64,000 nt of DNA, from contig MU626277.1 in NCBI GenBank assembly GCA_025603075.1, positions 116,519 to 180,518 of the forward strand, in the 5' to 3' direction. Shown here in pieces: positions 13,861 to 27,406 of the stretch (positions within the stretch are counted from its first letter, which is position 1; every line of letters starts with the position of its first letter). The translations under genes were made by a program, and so were the position numbers. The notes below the pieces were generated by a model, which made no database searches, was not told the DNA's origin, and saw only the letters and a list, made by a program, of their open reading frames with translations. This stretch comes from Neoconidiobolus thromboides FSU 785. Taxonomy: Eukaryota > Entomophthoromycota > Entomophthoromycetes > Entomophthorales > Neoconidiobolaceae.

Positions 13861-16152
13861 TCATGCTTTTAAGTTTTCATCTTGATTAACTTTAACATTT
13901 AAGTGTCCCAGCAGTTGTATAGAATACCAAAAATCCTTTAGCAATTTTTTTCTAGAAATTGGATAGTGTAGCTTTTCTTTGAATTCTATATCCTTATTGT
14001 CAATATATGATTTGTATTCAACCAATTGTCTAACTAACTGAACGGTAGAGTAGATATAGCCAGTATTATTATTTAGTATTAAAGTCACTTGCTGACTATT
14101 TTGAGAAAAATAAAATGTACTTTTATTTTTTAGCTCCACCTATATAAAGTTTAACGTGTTTTTAGTTTCTAAGAAGTATAAATTACCTGAACGTCTTCAT
14201 TATAAAACACAAACACGACATACTGTGAAGTTTTGAACGACTTGATCACATGTAAATTCTCTTTCAATTCATTAATTTTGTAATCATATTCATATTTTTG
14301 AGTATAGATTACATCAGGAATTTCTTTAATTACATCCGAAAACTTTTCAATATAGTTTTTTAATATTTCACTTTTTTTCTTTAAAGTAGTTTGCATTTCA
14401 GTCTCAATTAACTTTCTATCTTCCTCGTTGATGGCCAATCCATCTGATATATAACAATATTGAGTTTGAGTTACCCCTTCAAAATTGGCGGTGTTCAAAG
14501 TAGAACGATCTGGGTATTGCACTGCTTTTACGTTATTTACAAAGCTATGTGCAAAACCGAACCGGTTTCCATAGCTATAATAATGAGTTATATGGTTTGG
14601 TATCCTAAATTCTTCTTCCTTTAGATCCATAAGCTCTAAGTAAAGTTTATCTCCAGCACGTGACTTTTCCAAATCAATTTTATTGCCATAAGTTGCCTTA
14701 TTTTCATAATCAAAAACTGTTTTAAATACATCCGTAATCCTTGATATTCCATTTTTGATCTTTTTGATTATCTCTTCATCCTTCAATAAGAGATCCCTTT
14801 GTAATATTGTTTGATTATTCTCATTAATATTTCTAATAAAGCTTTTTTCCTTATTTTCCATGATTATAGTTTTAGGCATTGGTTTATCATCTTTACTCAT
14901 GGATAAATCTTTTTTATTGGCTTCTCCATACTTTTCCGATTCTATTGAACCAGATGATGAATATTTCCTTTTTAATAAATTATTTTCTGTTCTGATTAAA
15001 TTAATAAGCGAATCGTTTCTATCTTGATTTGTCCTTTCTTTATTATCTACATGGTTTAGCGCATGGTCTCCTTTTCCAACATCCGATCCGTCAAATTCTT
15101 TACCATTGGAGCGTTCAAGTACCATCTCTTTCATATAATCATCCCACTCAGCAATTTGTTTTAATGAAAGTTTGCGCTCTAATATTGTAAGTGGGAGGTA
15201 CATGGGAGTATATCCTTTAAAAAACTCATGATCTTTGATATCATCTATAGCTGGTCTATTGAGTGGTTGAGGTGTCAATAGTCGAACTATTAGGTTTTTA
15301 AGTTGAAGACTCTCGCTAGGCTCGCCAGGAAATTTTAGTTTGACACGGATAAGGTTTCTAACTATGCCTACATCAGTTTTTGCATTAAATGGTGGTGTTT
15401 TATATCTCATGGTGTAAAGTAAAACACCAAAGGACCAAAAATCTACACTATTATTATGGTGGGAAGTTGTAGTAAACATCTCTGGGGCAGCATAATTTGG
15501 TGTACCACAAAATGTTTTCCTAAGTTCTTTTCTATCGCTACAAATTGCTGCTAAACCAAAATCCGAAATTTTGACTTTCATATCTTTTGTAATCAATACA
15601 TTACCTGGTTTAAGATCTCGGTGTATAATATTACATGTATGCATATACTCTAATGCAATCCTTATTTGCAAAGCAAAATATCTTACTTCACAATCTGTAA
15701 GTCCGTTCCTTCTTTTAATCAATTGATTTAGATCTCCATTCTCGCACAATTCAATTAAAATGTAAATAAAAGTAGAATCATGAAAACAGCCTTCATATTT
15801 AGCAATATTTGGATGATTCAAACGAGCCATAGCTTTTATTTCTTGTCTTAGCTAGAAACATTAATTAATATTAAATTTATTTCTAAAACCCTGTTTACCT
15901 GCGCTTTCCTTGGCCCTGTATCAAGGTTTTGCTTGAGGGTGACTTTGCAACAAAACTGTCTCTTATTCTGAATATTAGTCACCCGATAGCATTTACTGAA
16001 TCCCCCCTTTTTAACATTTTAAAAGGATTGAGTTTTAATAACGTGTTAATTACCTCTCCTATCTTTTCTTCTCTTTTATATGTTTGACCTTGAACTTCAT
16101 CTTTGAGGATTTTAGGCACCCTAGGCCAGTGCTCTTTTTTAATTTTTAGCAT
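13861..16152 (-). CDS. CDC5: Divergent polo-like kinase
   Basis: Serine/threonine kinase of the polo family, which controls mitotic entry, spindle poles and cytokinesis. Exons 16152-16054, 16006-15899, 15851-14187 and 14139-13861 give about 716 residues. The Gly loop is GEGGFSKCY (about 32-40), the ATP-anchoring Lys is in FCCK (about 54), the catalytic loop is HRDLKPGN (about 146), then DFGLA (about 166) and the T-loop RKTFCGTPNY (Thr about 182). GYTPMYLPLTIL after the kinase domain matches the polo-specific linker. The C-terminus has two polo-box-like regions: about 490-575 (SYGNRFGFAHSF, then YPDRST) and about 600-690 (VIKSFKTSQYVVFVF). The usual phosphopeptide-pincer residues seem absent. 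PLK4 is less likely because the kinase linker matches Plk1/Cdc5. Confidence 0.87.
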
Positions 16153-17112
16153 TTCTTGTATAAACTATGTATTTTTCCTATAAAAACGTACAAATGGATT
16201 CTTAAAATATTTAATATTAACTAAATAAACTCAAATCATTAGAATTGATTATTTTTTAAATTTTGATTTTTTTCTACCAAATTATTAGCTAATAAAGGAA
16301 TATGCCAACTTTTTAATCAAATTAATTTAAACTTTTTATCCCTTAAAACTAACAGTGAGTTTACTTCTTTGATAGATATAATATTAAACCCCTTAAGCAA
16401 GGAATAACCATGATATAACAATACTTTACTTGTTTATCAACTATTAAAGTTAAAAGATGTAATTAAAGTCATTTTATTGTCTTTGCTTAAATAAATATAA
16501 TTTTTGGGCAGGATTTTTAGCTTAAAATATACTTTGGATAATCTATTTAAAAGAGTCTAGTTAACATACTCTGCTTCAATTAAATACTAAGCTAAAAAAG
16601 AATAATGGATTAAAAGATAAATATAGATATAAATATAATAGTGTCACACACACCCATATATTTATTGGGATATACCAATTTCTTCAACTTTTAGCATTAT
16701 CAAACCTGATAGTAAGTCAAGTATAGTTGACTTAGCCCATAGGGATAAATTTAATCGGAGGTTGACTCCTCTTAAATTTTGCTTTCAAATAAGTTGATTT
16801 TAGCTTTTGTAAATATTTTCCTTTTAAAAATAGAATAAGACTGCGCACCACGACTTCCTTTCTCAGCCAATACTTTCCCAATGAAATATCATGTAGCAAA
16901 AGCATCTAAAAAGGCCTTAACTAAATAACTAAGTGTTATGATTTCAATACATTTTTGATCTAAATTTTCTATATCATCTATCACTACTATTTCTATATAC
17001 TTTTATAATCTATTCATTTTGTGTCCTTTTCTGTACTGATGTTGCTAATAAATAGTAGTAGTATAGCTTGTAATAATCAATTAACCAAAACTTAATCATA
17101 TCAGATTCTATT

Positions 17113-17127
17113 AGAAAATTCTAGAAG
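17113..17127 (+). promoter_or_regulatory. Heat-shock element, three perfect units
   Basis: AGAAA-ATTCT-AGAAG is three contiguous alternating nGAAn/nTTCn units, the minimal trimeric HSF site. It lies about 370 bp upstream of the mitochondrial Hsp70 start codon. Yeast SSC1 is known to be heat-inducible, so HSF control here is plausible. Confidence 0.6.
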
Positions 17128-17297
17128 TGACTACTTTTAAGGATATTTTGAAATCCGAGAAAAATGATGCTCATTAGCGAATCCTTCTCATTAATTAGAA
17201 TGAATTTCTTACTCTTATTGGTTTTATTTTAAAGCAAAATCTATCTAAAATTAAAGCCACTTAGCCCAAGCTATTGTAAGCAAATTATTGTCGAGCG

Positions 17298-17307
17298 ATT
17301 CTAGAAA
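17298..17307 (+). promoter_or_regulatory. Heat-shock element half site (two units)
   Basis: ATTCT-AGAAA, two abutting HSF units about 190 bp upstream of the Hsp70 start. Weak alone, but it shares spacing rules with the three-unit site further upstream. Confidence 0.4.
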
Positions 17308-17499
17308 AAAGGTGAGTTAATTTGCTACTTCAAGAATTTGAATTTCCCCAAAACTCAATTCTTAGCAATTTTTCAAAGAATTTATGATCTAATCGAAAAA
17401 TAGGAAATTATAAAATAAGACAATCCAAAAAGTAGTCATAGTTTAATCAAAAATTAGAATTTAGACTACTCTCTCTTTTTCTTGAGATAAATTTATATC

Positions 17500-19615
<2,116 letters not shown>

Positions 19616-19974
19616 ACTAACCTAACGAATCTAATATATTATAAAAAGGCACCTTGAGCCTCTAATAGAGGGATAGATGTGCATCATTAAATTAAAATTA
19701 TTGCTTATAATTTTTAAAATATATTAATAAACATTTTAAAATTTTTATAGGCATTCACTACTTTTTAAACTGAAGTTATAATTTATTAAGGTTTTAATGT
19801 ATAAATAGTTTTATCAATTATTAAATATTTTTAAAAGATCAGTATATAGTATTAAGGTTATTTTATTTACTGTTAAATAGCGACGAACAAAACCAGTTTT
19901 ATGTTTATATAAAATAGAAAAAGATGATGGTTTTGTAACATAAAATTTTGAAACAAAGAAAATGATAGTCTATT

Positions 19975-20069
19975 TGGGGATGTGTCTTGTTTAAAAATTT
20001 TACTATAATCTTTCACTTAGATAGTGTTTAAAAAATGGAAGAATAATGAAACCAAAAAAAACAGCCCCA
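19975..20069 (-). mobile_element. MITE-A copy 2
   Basis: 95 bp, minus orientation, starting TGGGGATGTG and ending AAAACAGCCCCA. The core AGATAGTGTTTAAAAAATGG matches the family. The ends form terminal inverted repeats. Confidence 0.8.
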
Positions 20070-20347
20070 TTTGCTAGTGTTCTAATATATTTCATGAAAA
20101 GAGTTCAACTAAAAAATATTCATAAATTTGAAAAGTATAAACTTTGTAATTTTCAAGTTGAGATGAATAATATAAAAGTTTGTTCAAATAATAGCTTAAA
20201 AGAAAATAATGAATCCATATCATAATACAAATAATATACTTGTAAATTAAATAACCATTATTTTTATTAAAAGGTAAAGATGATTTAATAATCAAATAAT
20301 TCAAAATACTTGTATTTTGAAATAAAGCGATAAAATATTATAGGTAT

Positions 20348-20448
20348 TGGGGATGTTTTTTTTGGTTTCATTACTTTTTCCATCCTCTAAGTACTATTTG
20401 AGCGGAAAAATTATTAATAAAATCCTTAAATATAAAAATACATCCCCA
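20348..20448 (+). mobile_element. MITE-A copy 3 (best preserved)
   Basis: 101 bp, plus orientation. It starts TGGGGATGTTTTTTTTGG and ends AAAAATACATCCCCA, giving 10-12 bp terminal inverted repeats. It contains TTTCATTACTTTTTCCAT and ACTATTTGAGCGGAAAAA. The flanks are TAT on both sides, possibly a short target duplication. Confidence 0.85.
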
Positions 20449-20662
20449 TATAATAGATGAAAGATGCAACTTAAACTATTTGTTTTATATGCTTTTCCTT
20501 ACACTTTGTTCAAAAGGCATCCTTTCACAAAGCCAACACTGCATTTCCCATGGTACTATCAAAATAATTATTATAATGTGACTTATTAAATCTTGGTATG
20601 GGATGCTTAATAATAGCTTCAATATAAGTTTTTTTTATTTAAAAAAGCTTTTAATCATAATA

Positions 20663-20762
20663 CAGGGCTGTTTTTTTTGGTTCCATTATTTTTCCATTTT
20701 TTAAGCGCTATTTGAGTGGAAAGGTTGTAGTAAAATTCTTAAATAAAAAAAATACATCCCCA
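20663..20762 (+). mobile_element. MITE-A copy 4
   Basis: 100 bp, plus orientation, from CAGGGCTGTTTTTTTTGG to AAAATACATCCCCA, with the core AAGCGCTATTTGAGTGG. TA flanks both ends. Confidence 0.82.
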
Positions 20763-20933
20763 TACTATAAAAACTTTTTAATTATTATATAAAATATAAA
20801 AACCAGGTGTTTAAGAAGTAAAAAAATAACAGCTAATATTACTCATTAATTTAAGTTTCTATTGCCTTACTATATATATTAAATTTAGTAAAGTCCTGCA
20901 AACAGAATATCATTAATTTTATTATTTACTATT

Positions 20934-21061
20934 TGGGGATGTTTTTTTTGACTTCATTTCTTTTTCCATCTTTTAAGCGCCATTTGAGTGGAAAAATTCT
21001 TAGTAAAATTCTTAGACTCAATAAACTATTTTAATATTGGGAATGTATTTTTGTATTTATC
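20934..21061 (+). mobile_element. MITE-A copy 5, 3'-truncated, plus a stray inverted end
   Basis: A MITE head TGGGGATGTTTTTTTTGAC begins at 20934 and the core runs to about 21020, but the usual right end is lost. At 21038-21061 a reversed right end (TGGGAATGTATTTTTGTATT) follows, suggesting rearrangement or a second, mostly deleted copy. Confidence 0.65.
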
Positions 21062-21355
21062 ATTTTTTGTTCAATTTGAATTTTTTTAGGTCACGTTAAC
21101 TTTATTTACGAAATCTTAAGGTACTATAGCCGTTGTGTTTACAAGTTGCTTTTGCTCTATCTTACTTTGTATCGTGCCAATTGATTTAGGGTTTTGATTA
21201 TAAAAATGATTTATTAATCAATATTTAACTTTAATTTATTTTAAATTTGAATTGCAATTTTTATATAATTTTTTTTAGATCTAAACATCACTTAAAAATT
21301 TCTAAATTCAGTTTTTTAACTTTTATTTTTGATTAGTGGATAATAAATTTAAGCT

Positions 21356-22131
21356 ATGTATCATGAATTATTAATTATTTTAGGGTATTCAGAAGAAATA
21401 TTTGAACTAAGAAAAGGATAGCGATCAATAGAAAAGATATAAACTCAAAAATCAGATAATCAAGATGACATCAAATTACAAGAGAATACCGAAACTTCTA
21501 AAGAGTATTTTTCGATCAACAAAAGCTTCCCAACCATAGAATCAGAAGAGATGAGTCAATAAATCGGACATTAAAATTAATGGGAAAGTACAAAGAAATT
21601 AAATCTTATATAGGGTTGAAAGGGAATGAATATTCAATATTTACTTAGTCATTTAAGTTAAATTTAAATAAAGTTATGGAGAAATATGAAAAAAGATAGC
21701 TATTGTTGGTTAAAAACTTAGATTGTAATAACGTACTAACATCATATCTGTTAAGTATCAAAGACACTGAGTTGAAATGACTTTTGTTTTTGAAAAAGTT
21801 AATTAATAAGATTGTTAGGAGCAAGTTGAATAAAGAGCAAGTTGAATAAAGAGCAAGTTTACAAGATAGTTTACAAGAATCGAATTCACAGTAGTGAAGC
21901 AGCTAAATAGAAATTAGCAATATATTTATTCAATTGAATTTGGTATTTTTAAATCATTTGATACATTTGCTAAATAGTAATACCCATGATCCATATTTTG
22001 AATTTTTTGTCATGTTAGATAACATTAATATTATCAATAATACAACAACAGTTTATAGTATTTATGAAGATGATAGTAATAGCACCAATCTGAATTTTAT
22101 CACGCTGGATAATGAGGCAGCCCGTTTTTGA
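21356..22131 (+). pseudogene. Decayed 5' fragment of gamma-tubulin complex gene GCP4
   Basis: Broken copy of the first ~270 codons of the intact GCP4 gene at 31774-33870. The start reads MYHELL with GYSEEIF a few codons on, against GYPGEIF in the intact gene. Further matches in shifting frames include EYFSINKSFPTIESEE, a stretch ending KEIKSYIGLKGNEYS, MEKYEK, SYLLSI, and a last open stretch from 21934 (MNLVFLNHL, DPYFEFFVMLDN, YSIYEDDS). There are many in-frame stops, at least one frameshift near 21560 and a 16-bp tandem duplication at 21830-21869. Homology ends abruptly at about 22131. About 200 bp upstream also resembles the intact gene's 5' flank, so this was a DNA-level duplication. Confidence 0.88.
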
Positions 22132-22556
22132 TACAAGTTTTTAGCAGATGAGTAAACTTAGTATGTAAACCCAGGAATCGAACCCGTTCAGCCGTTTTAA
22201 ATTCAAAATAGAATTTTAGTGATGAAATTTTGAAAAATTAACAAATCCCATAATCATATTAAAATTAAATTCTGATAAGTGAATTTTATTGATATCAGCA
22301 GCTATTAAGATAAGTTTCTAATTCATCCATTTAGTCCTTGAGACACTTGTTTTAATGAGAGGGGTGTGTGGGAGACTATACCAATTTATATGAGCTTATG
22401 AACCAATTTCAATGAGATCGCCTTTATGTGTCAGCTATAATGTGTTTAATTTGGAGAATAAATTGCAACTTCTTTCAATACAAATCTGGAGTCTGCTTAT
22501 ATCCACCAGATGCAACAGAATAATGTAATTTTTATTTTTTGATAGTAGTTTGAGCT

Positions 22557-22729
22557 TAAAATGATTATAAATTAATGTAAAATTCAAAATGAAACAAAAT
22601 GATTTTTTAAAACATTAAGAAATTGGGAATCTCTATGATATTTTTATTTTTTATATAACTTTTTTAAGTTGAGGTATTAATCCTATTTTCATTAGATTGG
22701 ATTTCTGTTGCTATGAATGTGTAACTTCT
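22557..22729 (+). repeat. Direct repeat, copy 1 (~170 bp)
   Basis: Begins AAAATGATTATAAATTAATG and includes AAGAAATTGGGAATCTCTAT. Its partner lies at 22806-22975. The two are near-identical over the first ~90 bp and diverge towards the 3' end. Confidence 0.85.
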
Positions 22730-22805
22730 TGTTGATACTTATACTTGAGCAAACTCAATACCGCTAAGGGTAAGTTTTTTTATCTAACTATTTAATAACA
22801 GTCAT

Positions 22806-22975
22806 AAAATGATTATAAATTAATGTAAAATTTAAAATGAAACAAAATGATTTTTTAAACATTAAGAAATTGGGAATCTCTATGATATTTAACTTTATAT
22901 TTTTAAAACTTTTTAAGTTGAGATATTAATTCTATTTTTATTAGATATGCTGTTGACTATAAATGTGCGACTTCT
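22806..22975 (+). repeat. Direct repeat, copy 2 (~170 bp)
   Basis: Partner of the copy at 22557-22729, offset by about 249 bp. It carries the same 5' start and the GGGAATCTCTATGATATTT block. No coding potential. Confidence 0.85.
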
Positions 22976-23238
22976 CTGTATTTATATTTATTTGATGCAT
23001 TACTATAGTGTAGCTTGTTAACTTGTATATTAAAAGTTATAAATTAAATTTTATTTAATTTTTTAGTTTTCAATTAAATAGTTTATAAAAATATAAATCA
23101 CCATAATTAACAATCTTTCAACCAAATAATGTAATCAAAATTAATAGTAATTGATACAAAAAGTTTTTATTCAATATACAAAATAACTCTTTATTACAAT
23201 GTATTTTTATTTAATCTATAATTTTTTTACAAAATTAA

Positions 23239-25976
23239 TTAAATTTCACAATCATCATCATTAAAGTTTTCCATGCCATCTTCTTGAGCTAATTTACGAG
23301 CAATAGCAATATTAGGGGATTTAATAAGTCCAGGTACTAACATAGCAGCGGTGGCTTCAATGGGATGAGCAAATTTATGTTGATTAGCTAACCCTGAGTT
23401 ACCTGTATGATGATCTAAATTTAATTTAGGCATCCCTAAATTAAAATCTGTTAAAGGCGAATTTAAGCTTCCAGAGCCTGGCATAGATTTAATAACACCT
23501 TGATGTTTAATCATGTTAACTTCATCCATCCAAGTTTCATAACGATAGGAAACTCTGATATCAGGTACATTTGTTTTTTGTACATTATTGCCCATTGGAC
23601 CAGGTTTATGACAATTTTCACCTAACCAATGTTTTTTAATATTTAATTCAAATCCAGATTGTAATACAGAATTTCTTGATATTTCACACATATCTGTTGG
23701 AGATAATTTCCAAATTTGTGCTGCAACAGAATATTCTTCAATTAAAGGTTCTTTCGTAAAATGAAACTGTAAAGGATCATCTGTAGATAAACTAACATTT
23801 AGGCCTCTTTGGAAGTAAGAATGGAATGGATTACGTTCATAATTTAAAAATAAAGCATTATTGCTTAATGGTGACATATGAATAGGTATCTGTTCCAAAT
23901 AAAATAGATATTGTAGTACTGGTACTTTGCGTAATAAAATACCATGACTAATACCAAAAGAAGTTAAAAAGGTAGAAGCTAAATGATCTGTATCACCAGC
24001 TTCACCAGAATGTGGACGTAGCATAAAGGTATTGAAATTACGATCTTTTCTCCAATGATTTAAACTTACTAAATTAGCATACATAAAATAAATATAATAA
24101 GAATAAGGTGGATTATGTCTAGTATCCCATTGTTTAGGTAATGGAAATTTGTGATGAATTCTTCTCTCTGGTTTACTTTCATCATCTACACTATCGAATC
24201 CTACTACCCTTTGTAAAAATACATGAAGTTTTGGATGAGACTTTGGATTTTGAGTTACTTCGTATAAAGGTTTAAATACATTTCGAATTACGTCTTCAAA
24301 ATTTTGTACATTTCCAGAAGAATGATATACATTATATAGTCTTGGTAATTGAATTAACCAACGTACATTATGAAATACTAATTCATTATCAATTACCCAC
24401 TCTGCAAGTTTATCCCATTCATCTGCTGTTCTTCCATAAATTGATAAACGGTATTCAGCCATTTGATATTTACTAGATTCAAGATCGTTAACTACTTCCT
24501 TAGTAAGTTCAGCCAAATATTTTCCTTTAACATAATTGTCAGTTTTTAAGAAAATTTCTCTAAGACGTGATTCTCCAATTGGATTATATTTTAAATTAAA
24601 TTTATCAAATCGATGGAAAGAATCTTTATGAGCCTAAAAAAGTATCAATCATTTATACATATAAATAAAATATATTATGTTTACATGCATATCTAAAGTA
24701 TCAATACTTAAATCATAGGAAGTTAAATTGAGTGATTCAAATACTTGGGCTAAAGTCAAATGCTTGTTATCACGGAAGATAACTACATCCTAATTAAATT
24801 AGAATTTTTATAATAAAACCAATAAAATGATACTTACATCTGGGCATTTCTTTAATTTAGCTTTGATAAAACGTAATAAATGTTTTTGATTCATACAAGC
24901 AGAATGATGAATATGAGTATCTACTTTACGTACATTATAAAAATCACGATGAGGTACACCCTAAAGCAAAGTTTATTTATTACAAATAATAAAATAATTT
25001 AAAATCAAATTACCTTTGATGCAGCTAATTCTTGATATTCATTTAATAAAGAATATAATTGAAATTTAGATTCCAAATAACGAATACGACGATAAGCAAA
25101 TGATTTAGTTGGTCCATCGGATATAATTTGTAATATAAATTCCAAGTCTGAAAAATGTTCTTTGATACTGGGCACTTCATATAGATATTTTCCATTTTCA
25201 AGATCTAGTTGATTAAAAATATTAGTATTAAATTATAATATACTTTTTTCTATTTTTTACCTTCTTGAGAATTATAAACTCTATAAAGGCCTGCATCATC
25301 CATACCAAATACCTTCTATTATAAAAAGTATTAATAACTATTTTATAATAATAGATCATAATCCTTACCGAACATTCTTCAGGAATTTTGCAATCTTCAA
25401 AACGAAATCGATTATCAGGATGAGAAGAAGGGTTATCTTTTGGAGACCAATGAGGTGGAGGTGGAGGTGGATAAATTTCCCAATCCTCTTTATTTTGAGG
25501 ACCATCGTTGATATTTTGTAAAGAAGCATTGATATGTTTTTGACGAAGTTGACAACATTTCTTTAAAGTATTTAATAATTCGGTTAATTCTTCTTGAAGT
25601 TGATTTTCTATAGAAAGGTTTTGTGATTGTTAATTTTGATCAGTTTAAGTTAAAAAGATAAATATTACCCTGTAAACTAGTTTTTGCAAAATTTTCTGAT
25701 AATTTCTCTAAAACTTCACTACTTAAACTACGAAAATCTTCAGGCTTAAGTTTACTAGTTTGATCAAATTGATGATGGGCAAACAATTTAGCATTTTCCT
25801 AAAAAAAATACTATTAGCCTTGTTAAGCTATATAAATCAATTATAAATCTTACGGATTGAATAGATTTATTTAATTGGTAAGTAAAGAAAGGAGAAGCTA
25901 ATCCCTTATCATTAGAATCTACAAGTTCTTCTGATAATGAAGGAGATAATAAATCCTTTGGTGTAAATTTATCCAT
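23239..25976 (-). CDS. AMD1: AMP deaminase
   Basis: Deaminates AMP to IMP in the cytosol, setting the adenylate/guanylate balance. Eight exons: 25976-25854, 25798-25669, 25607-25369, 25315-25261, 25204-25014, 24960-24838, 24789-24685 and 24633-23239, giving about 786 residues, near the yeast enzyme's 810. Diagnostic motifs are [20 protein letters not shown] (zinc-binding HxH), [17 protein letters not shown], a further His in [15 protein letters not shown], and [11 protein letters not shown] with the zinc and catalytic Asp pair. [11 protein letters not shown] in exon 3 is a Pro-rich run before the catalytic domain. All introns are 45-75 bp and frame-preserving. Confidence 0.96.
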
Positions 25977-26464
25977 ATTTTTATCTTCTATTTTATAATT
26001 TGAATTATTAAATAAAAGAAAAAAAGAATACTTTTGTTTATAATTTTCTTATTTATACTTTATTTTTGAGTTTATTTTTCATTGTAAAACTTAACCAATA
26101 CATCGTCACTTGTGTCAAATTTTGTTGCAAATTGATAATTCTGACCAATTAAGTAAATGCATGAAATATGCAAATGAATTGATTGGTAAAATTAAGAATA
26201 AAAAAAGGCCGAATCATTATTTTTAGTATATTATATTCTTTATTTATTCATATACCAATTATATAAAATTATTAAATGTAATAGAACTTAATAAGAATTT
26301 ATATCACGTTTTAATTATTTGCCATAGTTTATTCTCATAGCAAATAAGTAGCTTAATTTTTTCATAACTTGAAATATACTAAACTTTACTATTAATAATA
26401 TAATAAATTTATATAACAAAAAATAATAAAAAAGATAGCTAACATTAATAATAAAAATTTATTA
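25977..26464. other. Intergenic between AMP deaminase start and glucosidase I end
   Basis: About 490 bp of AT-rich DNA, presumably the AMP deaminase promoter. Nothing else seen. Confidence 0.55.
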
Positions 26465-27331
26465 TTAATACTTCTCCGCCATAATCAACAAAATTAAACT
26501 AGACCAACCAGTGAATGGTTTAGTGCCTTTACCATTTCCATTTATTGGTTCATAAGATTCAAATATAAACCCAGTTTTTTTATAATTCTAAAACGATAAA
26601 TAAATAAACTTATTTAACAAGATATTCGATTTTCCTTACTTGTACCATATTTTCAATTAAATTCTTTCTCAATCCATAATAAATTTTCTTAATTTTTTGA
26701 TCTTCTAAATTTTCATCTAACATTTTTAATATTAAATAATTAATATTTAACCAAATTGGACCACGCCAATATTGTTCTTTAGTTAAATAATTGTTATCTT
26801 TGGAACTTAAACTTAATATTCCATATTCACTCCATAATTCGTTTTTAATTAGTTCAATAATTGAATCATATTCTTTGTCTTCTTTAGTAATTAATCCAGT
26901 TATAAAAGGAATTAAACTTATATATCCTTTATGACATGTATGTTGAATTTTTGCTATTATAATTAATATTTAATTTATTGTTCAATTATATATATGTATA
27001 TTATAGTATAATAAGCTTACTGTTATCCCTATCTATTGTAGCATCGCAAAACATCGTTTCTTCTTGATTCCAGTGAACTTCTAATAAAAAAATTAATATT
27101 ATAAATTAATATTAATATTCTTTATCTTACTAATTAAATTCTTTTTAATAACATTAATTTTGTTTTCGAAATATTTTTCATCTTTCTTATAATTCAATTC
27201 TTTAGCTATATCTTTTAATACTTTACTCATATAACCAACCCATGATAATAAATCTACATGAGCTTCATTATCAGATACTATAGGTCGTGGATAATCATCT
27301 AAACCTAAACAAATTAGAATATTAATTTACA

Positions 27332-27406
<75 letters not shown>

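Larger units (their letters stand above)
16153..17499. other. Intergenic between divergent polo kinase and mtHsp70
   Basis: About 1.35 kb containing two divergent promoters. No gene seen. Two heat-shock-element matches lie on the Hsp70 side and are listed separately. Confidence 0.6.
19616..21355. other. MITE-rich gene-free region
   Basis: About 1.7 kb downstream of Hsp70 holding four MITE-A copies (three complete) and one stray MITE end in 1.1 kb. The last ~200 bp before 21356 resembles the DNA upstream of GCP4 (see the GCP4 pseudogene). No coding gene is supportable. Confidence 0.7.
22132..23238. other. Gene-free region with a direct repeat pair
   Basis: About 1.1 kb between the GCP4 pseudogene and AMP deaminase. 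It holds two direct repeat copies (listed) and an isolated tRNA B-box-like string at 22174-22184 on the minus strand that I could not extend into a tRNA. Confidence 0.6.

Noticed and set aside
19975-21061. CRISPR-like regularly spaced repeats
   Set aside because: Units are ~100 bp, in both orientations, irregularly spaced, and have inverted-repeat ends: a MITE family in a eukaryotic genome.
21934-22131. 65-codon open frame that could be a small gene
   Set aside because: It encodes the same residues as GCP4 (MNLVFLNHL, FEFFVMLDN) and is the last readable piece of the GCP4 pseudogene.
22174-22184. Minus-strand GGTTCGATTCC, a perfect tRNA B-box
   Set aside because: The T-arm stem pairs poorly and no A-box, anticodon arm or acceptor stem could be built upstream, so no tRNA is called.
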